Notes: a model not told the origin generated them from the sequence alone. Counted from the stretch's first letter, positions 22,504-35,171 are shown. The stretch: 64,000 nt of DNA from Cocos nucifera (GCA_006176705.1 QRFJ01000499.1:62001-126000); one strand, 5' to 3'. Numbers and translations are program-made.

Positions 22504-24995
22504 ATTAGAAAATATGTTCCAAAGCCAATCATCAGCCTGTTGATGGTTGAGTTATATTATAATTATAATTAATTTATTAATTAATAAAATATTTTTTTGG
22601 CATTTTCATCGTGAGTTTTCATCTTCTAACGAACTCCATTATTGTGATGAAGTTCTTAGGACTATTTAGATTTGATAAAGAGAAGATTTATCAATTACTT
22701 CTTAAAACTATTCACGATCAAATGATAGATTGTTAATAAGGATGACAGCATCTATCGAGCATAGGTCACTGTATGCTATATAGGTTGGTTGTCCTCTTAA
22801 CCAAGGAGTGTGGATATACTGGTATGGCATACAGGTGAGATGTATGGATACATCATCATGGAACATGACCAACTTTAGAGCATTCTGCTATCGAAAATGT
22901 CTCTGATCGGATATAGGTATGTGTCTTTTAGACCTGAGATCACCTCAGTGACTCGCAACCAACTCACTATATTTTGGTATCGAACTAACTGAAATTCTAA
23001 TTTAGTAATTAAAGGCTTCTAGGCATAGTCAAGTACTTGCAAAGTTAGTGTGCGATCAAGATGGGATTGACCACTCCAAGAGTTGGAGAAGAATGTATCA
23101 CTATATTTCAATATAGCAAAACCTTGGCTTGGGTAATCCATAAGTTGAATTTGGTATTTCAAAATATAATGTGAACAACCTAATCAGAGTTGATAGTTAA
23201 ATTTTGAGGTGTCCTACAAAGATTTTGGTTAAAGGGATGAGTTAAATGAAAATTGTATCCACATGAATTCTAGGTTGTTGTTCTACACATTCGACCTATC
23301 CAGTTGTCGGGTATCATTGCTAGATGGTTACTTTGATTGGTATAAAAATTTATTTCTATGCTATCGGCTTACGTTTGGACCGATGAGGTCACATACATTA
23401 GAGCTCATGGTTTGATTGGATGGTTGATCAACGATTAACAACCATTCTAGGGTTAAATGATCAATACGATTGATGTTTAACCTAGTGCAAGTGTTATAGG
23501 AGGATTAATTAGCAATTAGATTGCTAATTGACTTAATTTGATTAATACAAAGGATTGAGATTAAGTATAAATGAATATAATTTAATTAGATTTGGTTTGA
23601 GCTTGATTGGATCAAGTTCAATTGGTTTATTGGATAAGCCAAGTGCAAGGAAGAACTAGTTCTTGTTCAACTAGGACTTGGGTCAACCCAATTTTCTAAT
23701 TTGATTAAAAAATTAAATTAAAATTAAATATAATTTAATCTAATTTAATTAAATTTTTAATTGAGTTAGGGCCTAATTTTATTTTGTTGAATTGATTTTG
23801 ATTTAATTTGGTTTAAGAAACAATTTTGACCAAGTCATAGATGGAATCCTAGTAAGACTAGGATTCCACCTTGCGCCACCTTAGCCCCCATGCCCCATGC
23901 CCTCTTTCTCTTCTATTTTTTATGAAAAAAACTTTTCTCCCAGGCCTTCTCATACACACCCTCCTCTCCTCTCTTTCTCATATGGAAATTAGGTAGTAGA
24001 TCTAGTCAAACAGGGAATTTGTTTTGGTTTCAAATTCTATGAGATAGAGTTTTGAAAAACAAAAATTCTTCCTCCCATGTGTGTCGCCCTCCTCCCTAAT
24101 TTCTCTTAGATTTTCATGATAAAAAAGAAATGGTTTTGTGTGCCTTTCTCAGATGGTCCACCCTAAAAATATTGGAGGGGTTGCCCAAGAGTTGGGCGCC
24201 TTTAGTCTTGCCTAAATTGGACATTCCTTATCTAGGTTTTTGACCTAGACGAGGACTCATCTATTCCTTTATATTTAGGATGAATTTTAGGCTATTTTTT
24301 GTATATGTTCCAGGCCACTAAGAGGGCTTTTTGGTGTGTGAAAACCAGAGAGAAAGAGTTCTTAGGTGTTGGGATTTTATAGACACAAAACTAGATGTCT
24401 AGGTGTGAGCAAAGAGAAGAAGAAGAGGGTCTTCTTCTAGGGTTACTGTGTTCATCTCTTCCCTTCCTCCTTCTTTTAGATTTTTAAGAGTGTCTCACTT
24501 TTGAAATCTCCTCTACACCTTCTTATCTTTGGAAGAATCTAAATCTAGAAGAAGGAGGCATCGATCGATCATCGAAGAAGGATCAGCATAGTACTAGCAT
24601 ATTGTGCTGATTTCCTACATCAGGACTTCTGGTTGTGATTTGTGGACTCGTGTGGATGACTTTTAGAGGATGGATTCATGTGCAGCTTGCAACATCATCC
24701 TCAAACTTGAATCAGTAAGTTAGAATATCTAACTTGCACAGGTAATAGATTTGATCTATTTTCTTTGTACCTGCATTAGATGTAGTGTATATGCATGTTG
24801 ATGTGATCAACATATTTTAGTTTCTTTCTTATATTTAATTTTGATTTAATGTCATACCATAATTATGTAATAGAATATTAAATCTAGGGTATTCTTTAAT
24901 ATTTAAAATTAATTTTTCTTAATTTTAGTCTTCCACTATCTGATCTTGAAAAAGTTTCAAGATCTAGCCCTAAAACCCTAGATTTGGTTCCTTCA
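22504..24995 (+). repeat. Copia-2 5' LTR (2492 bp)
   Basis: It starts TATTAGAAAATATG and ends GGTTCCTTCA, two bases before the primer site. It pairs with 30876-32774. Confidence 0.92.
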
Positions 24996-24997
24996 AT

Positions 24998-25009
24998 TGG
25001 TATCAGAGC
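24998..25009 (+). promoter_or_regulatory. Primer binding site of Copia-2
   Basis: TGGTATCAGAGC, complementary to initiator tRNA-Met, directly after the 5' LTR. Confidence 0.95.
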
Positions 25010-25110
25010 TAGGTTTATTATTACATGATTATTTGAGCATATTTAGATTATTTCTTGAAATAGATCTAATTTATAATCTAATTATTAAATTTAAAATTTA
25101 AAATTATATT

Positions 25111-25183
25111 ACACGAACTGATTATAAGGTTGTCCTACAATAAGGTTTACCTCTTACAGTGGAGAGGTTGTCCTAGTTCGTGT
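25111..25183 (+). other. Stem-loop motif, first copy
   Basis: Arms ACACGAAC (25111-25118) and GTTCGTGT (25176-25183) are perfectly complementary. They enclose two direct AGGTTGTCCTA repeats and an inner TAAGG/CCTCTTA hairpin. Confidence 0.65.
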
Positions 25184-25287
25184 AGATCTATTTCTAATCA
25201 TGAATTTGTTAGATGTAATCTAATTTTATTTATAATTTAGTAGATTTAAAATATTTTTAGATTTAAAAATAAAAGTTTTAGATTATA

Positions 25288-25360
25288 CGGACTGATTATA
25301 AGGTTATCTTGCTGTAAGGTTTATCCCTTAGAGTGGAGAGGTTGTCCTAGTACGTGCTGA
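25288..25360 (+). other. Stem-loop motif, second copy
   Basis: The same layout lies 174 bp downstream of the first copy: ACGGAC / GTACGT arms with one mismatch, an inner TAAGG...CCTTA hairpin, and a shared GTGGAGAGGTTGTCCTAG. Confidence 0.6.
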
Positions 25361-26184
25361 TCTAAAATATTGATCATAAAATTTAGATTAGATATAAGAT
25401 ATTTTATATTCTGATTAAAAATATTTTAATCATCATAAATATATTAGATTTAATCTAAGATAATTTATGATTGAGTATAGTTGAAACTATTTTAACTACA
25501 TGAATCTGTTTAGATTAGATTTAAAGTAGTTTCATGCTTATCTTACTTGCATATTGATTATAAATCAAACATGCAACTTGGTTGATAGAACCATATTATA
25601 AAATTATTTTATAAATATAAAAATTATTTTTATAAAGCCGAACCTCAATCCTCAGCATAAAACTTAATTAAGAATTAAGAAGTTATTTGATTAGAATCTA
25701 GGATTGTGAATTGAAGATCCTAAGACACAAATCATAATACATTGGGTTAAATGGATTAGTGGAGATTAGGTTCATTAATTGGGTTAGACTTAGGGTTAGA
25801 TTAAAGAATGGACTTAATTAGAGAATTAACTAAATCTAATCAATTGTTGTCTTAGATTAGGTCAAGAATTCTTTAGATTAATTATAATAATTATAGTTGG
25901 TCAAGTCCATATCTTTAACGAGACCCAAGATAGACTTGATTCTTGGCTACGCTGTCTAGTATGAACTGTTAGGTTGATCTAATCAAGACTAATTAAACCA
26001 GTTAGTGTCTAAGGTAAACCAGACCGGTGGTGTTTAATTGGCAGCTCGCTTACCTAGCCATTTCTGATGATGTCTAAGGCAAGCTTTGGCAGACCCTCCC
26101 ACTGATCGAACTTACCAGACCTCTTGGTGAAATTATATTTTGATAGGATCACTTGACTATTCGAGCTAACTCATGTCAGCTAGG

Positions 26185-26205
26185 TAAATCAGTATGACTG
26201 ATTTA
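26185..26205 (+). other. 9-bp perfect hairpin in leader
   Basis: TAAATCAGT, loop ATG, ACTGATTTA. Copia-1 has AAAATCAGT-CTC-ACTAATTTT at about 8460-8480, the same hairpin with one mismatch. Confidence 0.6.
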
Positions 26206-26898
26206 GGTGCTCCTAGACCAGCCTATTAATGGTCTCCCTGAAGCTAACTTGGTGAAACCAGTGGGAGGATCATGATAAGCTAGTTCATCTGATCTTTTCT
26301 CATCTTCAAATTAAATTTTCTAAAATTATTAGATCCCTAAAATAAAATAGTTATTGTGATAACTAGATCATAGCCCTCCATTAAGTGGGTGATAATCGAT
26401 CCCTTAGTTGGATAATCACTAGAGGCCCAAAGGCCTGATTTTTATCGGCTAATGAAATTATCATTCATTATATATTTTCTTAGCTGCATCTTTCTAAATA
26501 GTGGCTAGGTTAGCCAACCAAAGTTGGGCCTAATCATTCATGGGTTTGACGGTTCAAGTATGGCCATGTTAATGGTTGAACCTAACTGGATCGTTTTAGT
26601 GGAGGCCAAAGCCTATTGATAAGGGACTGGGATAAAAATTTAACTACTAAAAATTATTTAAAAAATTAATTGGTTATGAACCTATCCCTAGATGTACATA
26701 GGTTAGCCAACCAAAGTTGGGCTCATGTGCAGTCTATGAGTATTCTAGTACCCACTAAGGAATTAATATAATTCCTCAAATTGGAGGTAAAGGCTATCAA
26801 TTCGAATAAAATAGTGGAAGAACCTTTTGATTAAAATCTAAATCTTTAGGTTTAATGAATCAATTACTAATTAGGTTATGATTTTTCTTTGTGCAGAT

Positions 26899-27810
26899 AT
26901 GGCCACTTTTCTATCATTCTGATCATTATTGGATAATGATAAGTTGGTGGGATCCAACTTTGATAACTGGTACCGAAAGTTGAAGATAGTCCTAGAGCAT
27001 GAATGGATCCTATATGTGTTGATGGATCCTACACCTGAGGAGCCAGCTGCCAACACAGTTGAATAGTTAGAGACATTTATCAGAAGTGGCTCAGTGATCG
27101 GACCATGGTTCACTGCATTATGCTGGCTACCATGAGCGACGAGTTCAGTCATAGATCTGAGATGGCTCAACCAAAAGACATGCTTCAAGTGTTGGAAGAT
27201 TTCTTTGGCACACCCGATGACGTGGAGAGGCACAAGACTAGTTGTGCCATCTTCAATGCTAGGATGTGAGATGGAGCTTCTATCACTGATCATGTACTAT
27301 ACATGATCGAGCTAATAGAGTGATTAAGCAAGCTTGGCTTTTTCTTGCATAAATAGCTTGGAAAGGATGAAATACTGAACTCGCTGCCCATGTTCTCCCA
27401 TTCCTCACTCATTTTAGAATGACAAAGCCTAAAGTAGACTACCATGGGTTACTAGGGCTGCTTCAGAACTTTAAGAAGGATCACCAACTCCACAAGGAGT
27501 TGGTGAACTTAGTGGGGGACTCGTTCTCTAATTCTCGACCTTCTAGAAAAGGAAAGAAGAATAAGAAGAAAAAAGCTAAGAAGGTGCAAGTTCAGGCTAG
27601 GACATCTATGCAGGACCAGACCATAAAGATCAAGCCCGATAAGAGTCAAGCTAAATACTTCTTTTGCAAGAAGTAGGGGCACTGAAAGAGAAACTATCCT
27701 CAACACATTGCCTCCCTAGATCCGAATAGGTAGAGAAAGAAGCAAGTTGTTGCTAGACAAGGTATTTATATGTTAACTCCTTGCAATTTCTCTATTTGCG
27801 ATATTACTAA
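26899..27810 (+). pseudogene. gag: Copia-2 gag
   Basis: ATG at 26899 follows an AT-rich leader end. The N-terminal part shows a SNFDNWYRKLKIVLEHEWILY segment usual for copia gag. A frameshift lies near 27065, and the middle continues in another frame (SDRTMVHCIMLATMSDEFSH, about 27090-27290). Then come the open stretch 27419-27676, a Lys-rich linker and a decayed zinc knuckle near 27655-27700 (FFCKK then GH, with stops at the expected Glu and Trp codons and the last Cys changed). It would build the virus-like particle. It is not functional. Confidence 0.82.
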
Positions 27811-29130
27811 CTAAGTATTGGATACCGATAGCCCTTACCATTTTTGCAATTTATTGCAAGGGTTGTAGGTCAGTTGAAGATTCAAGCAAGGTGAAAGGTT
27901 CCTGAACGTTGGAGATGGTAGACCAATTTTAGTTCTAGCTTTAGGAATCCTAAAATTTATATTTGAATCCCATACCATTGTTCTTAGTGATTGTCATTTC
28001 TATCCCAATTTTTTTTTAATTATTATTTTTGTAGACCTTTGGGCCAAAAATAATTATTGCATTTCAATAAAGAAATAAGTTTGTAATATCATTATGAATG
28101 GTATTACTATTTTCTATGAACATTTGAACAATGATGTGTATATGCTATCACAATCTATTAACGTAGTCTATTCTACTGGCAAGCATCCTAGATTAGATAG
28201 TATGTCAGATATCTATTTACGGCACTATAGGCTAGGTCATATAAATAAGAACAGGATAAATAGATTGACTCAAGAGGGAATCCTCAAAGTTAGTGAATGT
28301 GAATCACTTCCAACCTTTGAGTCTTGTCTTCTTGGTAAAATGATCAAGTCATCTTTTACTAGAAAAGGTGAAAGAGCCACTGAGCTCTTAGGTCTAGTAC
28401 ATACTAATGTATGTGGACCAATGAGTACAAGTGCCAGAGGTGGATATTTCTACTTCATCACTTTCATAGATAATCTATTTAGTTATGGATATGTCTATCT
28501 AATGGAACACAAGTCAGATTCATTTGAAAAGTTCAAACGATATCGAAGTGAAGTAGAGAAATAAATTAAAAAGAGTATTAAAACTCTTCGATCTGACCGA
28601 GGAGGTGAATATCTTTTTGATGAGTTTCTCACATACCTAGGAGAGAATGGGATTCTCTTTCAATGGACTCCTCTAGGAATATGATAGCATAATGGTGTAT
28701 CTGAAAGAAGAAATTAGACTTTATTAGACATGGTCCAATCCATGATGAGTTTTGCCAGCTTGCCAAAATTCTTCTAGGGATATGCACCTGAATCGGCTTG
28801 TTATCTATTAAATAGGGCTCCAAGTAATTCTGTAGTTAAGACTCTATATGAGATATGGACAGGACGTAAGCCAGCACTTTCACACCTTAGGATTTGTGGG
28901 TGCTCGACTTATGTCAAATGGTTAGTTATAGATAAACTTGGACCTAGGTTTGACAAGTGCACATTTATAGGATATTCAAAAGAGACCAAAGGATACTATT
29001 TCTACCATGCTGATGAACAAAAGTTGTTCGTCAGCCTTAAGGCAACCTTTTTGGAAAAGAAGTTTCTTGGTAAAGAAACTATTTCCTCTAAGATTGAACT
29101 TGATGAAGTTCAATAGGTAGAATAACCAAC
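27811..29130 (+). pseudogene. pol: Copia-2 protease and integrase
   Basis: The protease motif at 27814 reads VLDTDSPYHF (usual DTGS). The pre-integrase zinc segment at about 28210-28340 has HYRLGHINKNRI and ESCLLGKM. The DDE core reads LVHTNVCGP at about 28395, with the first catalytic Asp replaced by Asn. LRSDRGGEY is at about 28590 (second Asp kept), and NGVSERRN near 28700 supplies the Glu. The C-terminal part has FDKCTFIGYS and GYYFY. Stops interrupt it at 28562 and several later points. This enzyme would insert the DNA copy. Confidence 0.88.
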
Positions 29131-30850
29131 ACTTGTAGCTGAACTTATGTCAGATTTGATTAGATTAGATTCAGAGACTAGTGTACCTATACCATTCAGG
29201 CAATCCGGTAGAGTACCATGTCATCTAGATAGATACTATAGTTTCTTGGTCTGGAATGATGTTTCCATCAAACTCGATGAGAATGATAAGGATCCGATCA
29301 TTTATATGGATGCTATGCAGAGATTCGATTCTGAGAAATGGCTTGAGGCCATAAAATCTAAAATAGAGTCCATGAAGGTCAATGATGTGTGGACATTGGT
29401 TGATCCACCTAAAGTGATTAAATTCATTGGGTGTAAATGGGTCTTTAAAAGAAAAAGAGGCACTGATAGAAAGGTGGAGATCTATAAAGTCCATCTGGTT
29501 GCTAAGGGGTATCATCAACGTTATGGTATTGACTATGATGAGACATTCTCTCCTATGACAATGCTCAAATTCATTCAGATAATGCTTAAGATAGCTATCC
29601 ATCTAGACTATGAGATCTGATAGATGGATGTGAAGATAACTTTCCTAAATGGAGAGCTGATTGAAGAGGTGTATATGATACAACCTGAGGAGTTCACATC
29701 CGCAGATGAGTCCAAGGTGTGCAAGCTTCAAAGATCCATTTATGGATTGGAGCAAACATCTCAAAGTTAGAATATGCATTTTAATAGGGCGATCAAAACA
29801 TATGGCTTCGTTAAGAATGGAGAAGAGCCTTGCATTTACAAGTTGGCAAATGGTCCAGTAGTTGTATTCCTTATCTTGTATATGGATGATGTTCTCTTAA
29901 TCAAAATTGACATTCTCGCAATATAGGGAATAAAAGTCTGGTTGTCATCATAGTTCTCCTTGAAGGACTTGGGTGAAGCAACCTACATCTTAGGGATGAA
30001 GATCTATAGGGATAGATCTAAGAGGATGCTTGGGTTATCCTAGTCCATGTACATAGATACTATGCTAAAGAGGTTCAGCATGGAGAATTTCAAAAAAGGA
30101 TATCTCCCAATAGGCCATGAAATTTCTCTCTCTAGGAAGGATTGTCCGACAACTCCTAAAGAAAGAGAGCATATGAGTAGAGTCCCATATGCTTCGATAG
30201 TTGGATCTGTCATATACACCATGACATATACGAGATCAGATATGGCATACTCACTAGGAATAGTGAGTAGATACCAATCTGATCCTAAAGAAAATCACTG
30301 AAAAGTGGTTAAAGCCATCCTTAAGTATTTGAGAAATACTAAGGATCAATGGTTGATTTATGGTGAGTCAGATCTGAAACTTATTGGATTTGTAGACTTC
30401 AGCTTTCAATTTGACCATGATGATAGCAGAAGCATGTTGGAATATATTTTTACTCTGAATGGTAGAGCCATCTATTGAAAAAATTTCAAGCAGCATACTA
30501 TGGCAGACTCTGTTAGTGAAGTAGAGTACATCGCAGCATCAGATGCCGCAGAAGCTGTATGGCTGAGAAAGTTTATCATCGAGCTCAGAGTAGCACCCTT
30601 CCTAGATGGCCCGGTCCTACTCTACTGTGACAACACTGGTGCCATAGCTCAAGCGAAGAAACCAAAGGCACACCAATAAATGAAGCACATCCTACGCTGC
30701 TTCCACCTGGTCTAGGAGATCACGGATTGAGGTGATGTCAAACTTTAGAAGATTGATGGAATGGAGAACCTGACCGACCCCTTCACTAAAGCTTGGGCGA
30801 TAAAGAAGTTTGACAACCACAAGTCGAAGATAGGTATTAGATAATATGGC
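29131..30850 (+). pseudogene. pol: Copia-2 reverse transcriptase and RNase H
   Basis: The linker ends in WLEAIKSKIESM (about 29340), and RT begins with CKWVFKRKRG and LVAKGYHQRYGIDYDETF. The active-site motif YMDD is at 29879-29890. Next come a connection region with RVPYASIVGSVIYTM and RNase H with GFVDFSFQ (about 30390), VEYIAASDA (30515) and LLYCDNTGAIAQAK (30620). The reading ends near 30841. Stops fall at conserved Trp positions (for example before QMDVK at 29620). Confidence 0.88.
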
Positions 30851-30861
30851 GAATGGCTATA

Positions 30862-30875
30862 GGACAAGTGGAACT
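30862..30875 (+). promoter_or_regulatory. Polypurine tract of Copia-2
   Basis: GGACAAGTGGAACT immediately precedes the 3' LTR. Confidence 0.75.
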
Positions 30876-32774
30876 TATTGGAAAATGTGTCCTAAAGCCA
30901 ATCATTAATCTATTGACGATTGAGCTATATTGTAATTACAATTGATTTATTAATTAATAAAATATTTTTTTGGCATTTTCATCATGAGTTTTTATCTTCT
31001 AACAAACTTCATTATTGTGATGAAATCCTTAGGACTATTTAGGTTCGATAAAAAGAGGATATATTAATTAGTCCATAAAATTGTTCATGATGAAATGATA
31101 GGTTATTAATATGGATGACAACATCTATTGAGCATAGATCACTGTATGCCATATAGGATGGTTGTCCTCTTAACCAACGAGTATAAAGACACTGATATGG
31201 CATGCAGGTGAAATGTATGGATACATCATCATTGAACATGACCAACTCTAGAGCATTCTACTATCGAAAATATCTCTGATGGGATATAGATATAAGTATC
31301 CCTTAGACCTGAGATCACCTCAGTAACTTGCATGCAACTCACTGTGCCTTGGTACCAGATAAACTAAATTTTTAATTCAGTAATGGAAGGCTTCTGGGCA
31401 TAGTCACGTACTTGCAAAGTCGGTGTGTGATCAAAATGGCATTGACCACTCCAAGAGTTGGAGAAGAATGTATCACTGTATTTCAATATAGCAAAACCTT
31501 GATCAGGATAATCCATGAGATAGATTTGGTATTTTAAAATACAATGTGGACAACCTAATTAGAGTTGATAGTTAAACTTTGAGGGATCCTACGAGCATTT
31601 TGGTCAAGGAGATGAATTATATGAAAACTATATCCACATGGGTTCTATGGATGTTGTTCTACACATTCAATCTATCTAGCCATCGGATACCATTGCAAGA
31701 TGGTTACTTCGATTGATATAAAAATCTATTTCTATGCTACCAACTTAGGTTTGGACCTATGAGGTCACATACATTAGAGCTCACAATCTGATCCGATGAG
31801 ATAGGTTTGGTTTCAAATCCTATGAGATAGAGTTTTGAAAAAACAAAATTCTTCCTCCCATTTGTGTCACTCTCCCTAATTTCTCTCAAATTTTCATGGT
31901 AAAAAAGAGAAGGTTTTGTGCACCTTTCTTAGATGGTCCACACCAAAAATATTAGAGGGGGTGCCCAAGAGTTGGGCGCCCCTTGTCTAGCCCAAATTGG
32001 ACATTCCTTGTCTAGGTATTTGACCTAGACAAGAACTCCTTTATTTCTTTATATTTAGGATGAATTTTAGGCTAATTTTTATATATGTTCTAGACCGTTG
32101 AGAGAGATTTTGGGTATAAAAAAACTAGGGAGAAAGAGTTTTTGGGTGTTGCAATTTTGTAGACACAAAACTAGGTGTCTAGGTGAGAGTAAAGAGAAGA
32201 AGAAGAGGGTCTTCTTCTAGGGTTGCAATGTTCATCTCTTTCCTTCCTCCTTTCAGATTTTTGAGAGTGTCTCACTTTTGAAATCTCCTCTCCTCCTTCT
32301 CATCTTTGGAAGAGTTCAAATTCAAAAAAAAGGAGGCATCGGATCAACCATCGAAGATGGATCAGCATAGTATTAGCATAATGTGCTGATTTTCTGCATC
32401 AGTACTTCTGATCATGATTTATGGGCTCGTGTGGATGACTCTTAAAGGTCGGACATGTGTTTGGCCTGCAACATCATCCTCAAGTCTGGATTAATATGTT
32501 AAAATATCTAACTTACATAGGTAATAGATCTGATCTATTTTTTTATACCAACATTAGATGTAGTGTATATGCATGTTGATGTGATCAACATATTTTAGTT
32601 TCTTTCTTATGTTTAATTTCTAATTTAATGTCATGCCATAATTATGTAATAGAATATTAGATCTAGGGTATTCTATGATATTTAAAATTAATTTTTATTA
32701 ATTTTAGTCTTCTGCTGCCTGATCTCGAAAAAGTCTCAAGATCTAGTACCAAAACCCTAGATCTGGTTCCTTCA
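30876..32774 (+). repeat. Copia-2 3' LTR (1899 bp, internally deleted)
   Basis: It starts TATTGGAAAATGTG and ends GGTTCCTTCA. It matches the 5' LTR except that about 590 bp, corresponding to roughly 23415-24010, are missing after GAGCTCACAATCTGATC (about 31780-31800). Confidence 0.92.
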
Positions 32775-32779
32775 CCAAC

Positions 32780-33509
32780 AACTCTAAACCTACCTAGATT
32801 TCTCTATAACACTTATTGAAGATATATAAGTTCAAAAAGGAGGAAACAAAATAAGAGATTCAAGCATTCATTTCAGTCCTAAGCAAAAAGTCTGGTTCAA
32901 GCAAAGAAGCTTTCATTTCAAGCTCACCAACCCCTCAAATGCTCATTCAAATCTTTAACAACTTTGAAAGAAATCAGAAACACTTCTTTCCTTATTGTGC
33001 AAAGAGTTTTTAACCTTTTATTTGCTCATTAAAGGGGCTAACTTTGTATTTCATTGTTGTTAACACTCATATTCTATTTTATTATTTTGATTTAAGTTTT
33101 GGGGGTTCCAAAATTTGGCAAGGTTGATCCAAACCTTGAATCAGATTGTATAGGATTGGCTTGTATCTGAAAAATAAGTATTCCAGCTTGGGATAGCTAG
33201 GGTCGGAGGTACCGACATTGTATTCTTGTTAAATACATATAGTGGATTTGAATTTCTAAGTAGGAGCTTGGGGAGTGGATGTACGTGCAAGGATTGGCAC
33301 CGTACCATTATAAATCTTGATTGTTTGTAGTGTCCTTGTTCTCTATCTTCATTTTTTTATTCATACTTGCATCTTATTTCTACACATTGCTTAAATCACT
33401 CACCATATATAACTTGCTAATAATTACATAATCTTTGTGGTTCTAAATTAGTTTTAAAATTTTAAAAACTCAATTCACCCCTCCTCTTGGATTGCATAGT
33501 TGGGCAACA
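32780..33509 (+). repeat. SIRE-1 5' LTR, second half
   Basis: It resumes after the target copy CCAAC and ends TTGGATTGCATAGTTGGGCAACA, matching the SIRE-2 LTR end in reverse complement (38491-38530). Confidence 0.82.
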
Positions 33510-33511
33510 AG

Positions 33512-33523
33512 TGGTATCAGAGC
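33512..33523 (+). promoter_or_regulatory. Primer binding site of SIRE-1
   Basis: TGGTATCAGAGC, two bases after the LTR end. Confidence 0.93.
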
Positions 33524-33614
33524 TTGGTGCTCTAGCCCTATTTTGATTTAACCATCAAAGAGCCATAGATCTGTGGCAACCCAAGTCGGTATCTCTCTAG
33601 CTGAGGGGCAGTCC

Positions 33615-35171
33615 ACAAATCGACCTCCACTTTTCTATGGATCAAACTACACTTATTGAAAAGATTGGATGAGAATTTTTATTCAAGTACATAACTATGA
33701 TATGTAAAGTATTGTAGTTAATGGACGACATACACCCACTAAGATAATTAATGATGTGCAATCAACCAAATCCAAAAGAGAATGGGATGAGGTTGTTAAG
33801 AAAATGGCTTAGCTCAATGCTAAAGTCATGAATGTTTTCTATTATGCTTTAGACGCTAATGAATTTAATTATATTTCAATATGCATGTCTACTAAGAAAT
33901 TATGGGATAGGTTAGAAGTAATACATGAAGGTACCAACCAAGTCAAAGAGTCAAAGATTAACATGCTTGTACATAAATATGAGCTCTTTAAAATAGAGCA
34001 TGATGAGTCAATAACTAAAATGTTTACTCGCTTTACAGATATTATAAATGGTTTGAGAAGTTTTGGCAAGTCTTATTTTAATAGTGATTTTGTAAAAAAG
34101 ATACTTAGATCTTTACCAAGAATATGGGAAGCCAAGATCACCGTGATTCAGAAAGCCAAAGATTTGAATGTATTACCTTTGGAGGAGCTTCTAGGATCCC
34201 TTATGACACATGAGCTAAGCATGAAGCAACATCAAGAAGAAGATGACAAGAACAAGCAGACAATCATCCTTAAATCTACTACTCAACTAGATGAGGAATC
34301 CAATGAAATAGAAAATGAAGAACAAGATGAAGAATTGGCCCTCATCACTAGAAAGTTTAAAAGATTTTTGAAGAAAAGAAAACAAGGGATGAGGAAGAGG
34401 CCACCTACAAAAGAGGAGCATAGCAAGGAGAAGGATAAGGAGCAGCCTCTTATTTGTTACGAGAGTAAAAAGCTAGGGCACTTTAGGTCCAAATGTCCAT
34501 AACTCAAGAAGGGCCTCAAGTAGTACAAGAAAAAGGCTATGGTGGCTACATGGAGTGATAGCAATGATTCAAGCTCTGAAGAAGAAAAGTCACATGAACA
34601 AGCCAACTTATGCCTTATGGCACATAAAAATAAGATAAATACTGAAATTTCTAATGATTTTAGTTTTGAAGAACTCTAAGAAGCCTTTTATGATTTAGTT
34701 GATGATTTAAAGAAGTTAGGGGTAAAGAACAATGAATTAAAATCAAAGAATCAATTTTTACTAAAAGAAAATGTGATAATTTCAAATGAGAAATTAGTTT
34801 TAATTTAAGAAAATTTGAACCTAAAAAATAGAATTGCTAAGTTAAAATCTAAGATAGAAAAATTTACTCTTAGCTTAAATAAACTTTAAATGATACTTGA
34901 AAATCAAAAGGCCATTTATGATAAAGCTGGCCTAGGTTATAATCCTCTTAAGAAACAAAAATTTTTGAAAAATATCTTTGCAAACACATCAAGCAATAAG
35001 TTTTTAAATATTACTTGCTTTAATTATGGAAAAGTAGGACATAAATCCTATGTATGTTTTTCTAGTAAATTTGAAAATTCAAATATGAAGAAGATTTGGG
35101 TTCTAAAAGGAACCATGAGCTATAACCTTCATGGACCCAAGATGACTTGGGTACCAAAAACTAGTAAATGA
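33615..35171 (+). pseudogene. gag: SIRE-1 gag, nearly full length
   Basis: It begins with PPLFYGSNYTYWKDWMRIFI, typical of SIRE-type gag. The main open part 33828-34502 covers the capsid-like region and a first zinc knuckle (CYESKKLGHFRSKC, second Cys replaced by Ser). A coiled-coil stretch (about 34660-34890) has stops at likely Gln codons. A second knuckle near 35018 reads CFNYGKVGHKSYVC with a Cys-to-Tyr change, and a C-terminal MTWVPKTSK ends the gene. Two knuckles with a coiled coil between them are usual for this lineage. It has six or seven stops overall. Confidence 0.85.

Larger units (their letters stand above)
25010..26898 (+). other. Copia-2 untranslated leader
   Basis: About 1.9 kb, rich in stops in all frames. 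It holds a pair of structured motifs (25111-25183 and about 25288-25360), a perfect hairpin at 26185-26205, and a direct repeat of GGTTAGCCAACCAAAGTTGG at 26508 and 26701. The Copia-1 leader shares these in diverged form. A role in RNA packaging or dimerisation is inference. Confidence 0.7.
22504..32774 (+). mobile_element. Copia-2: full-length Ty1/copia element, decayed
   Basis: LTRs (2492 and 1899 bp) enclose an initiator-Met primer site, a 1.9-kb leader, gag, protease, integrase, RT, RNase H and a purine tract. Flanks are CAAAC (22499-22503) and CCAAC (32775-32779), a target duplication with one mismatch. It lies in the SIRE-1 5' LTR. Every domain can be followed, but stops occur throughout. 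It is related to Copia-1. Confidence 0.92.

Noticed and set aside
29225..29602. Minus-strand frame of 125 codons
   Set aside because: Shadow of the Copia-2 RT region, which has clear motifs on the plus strand.
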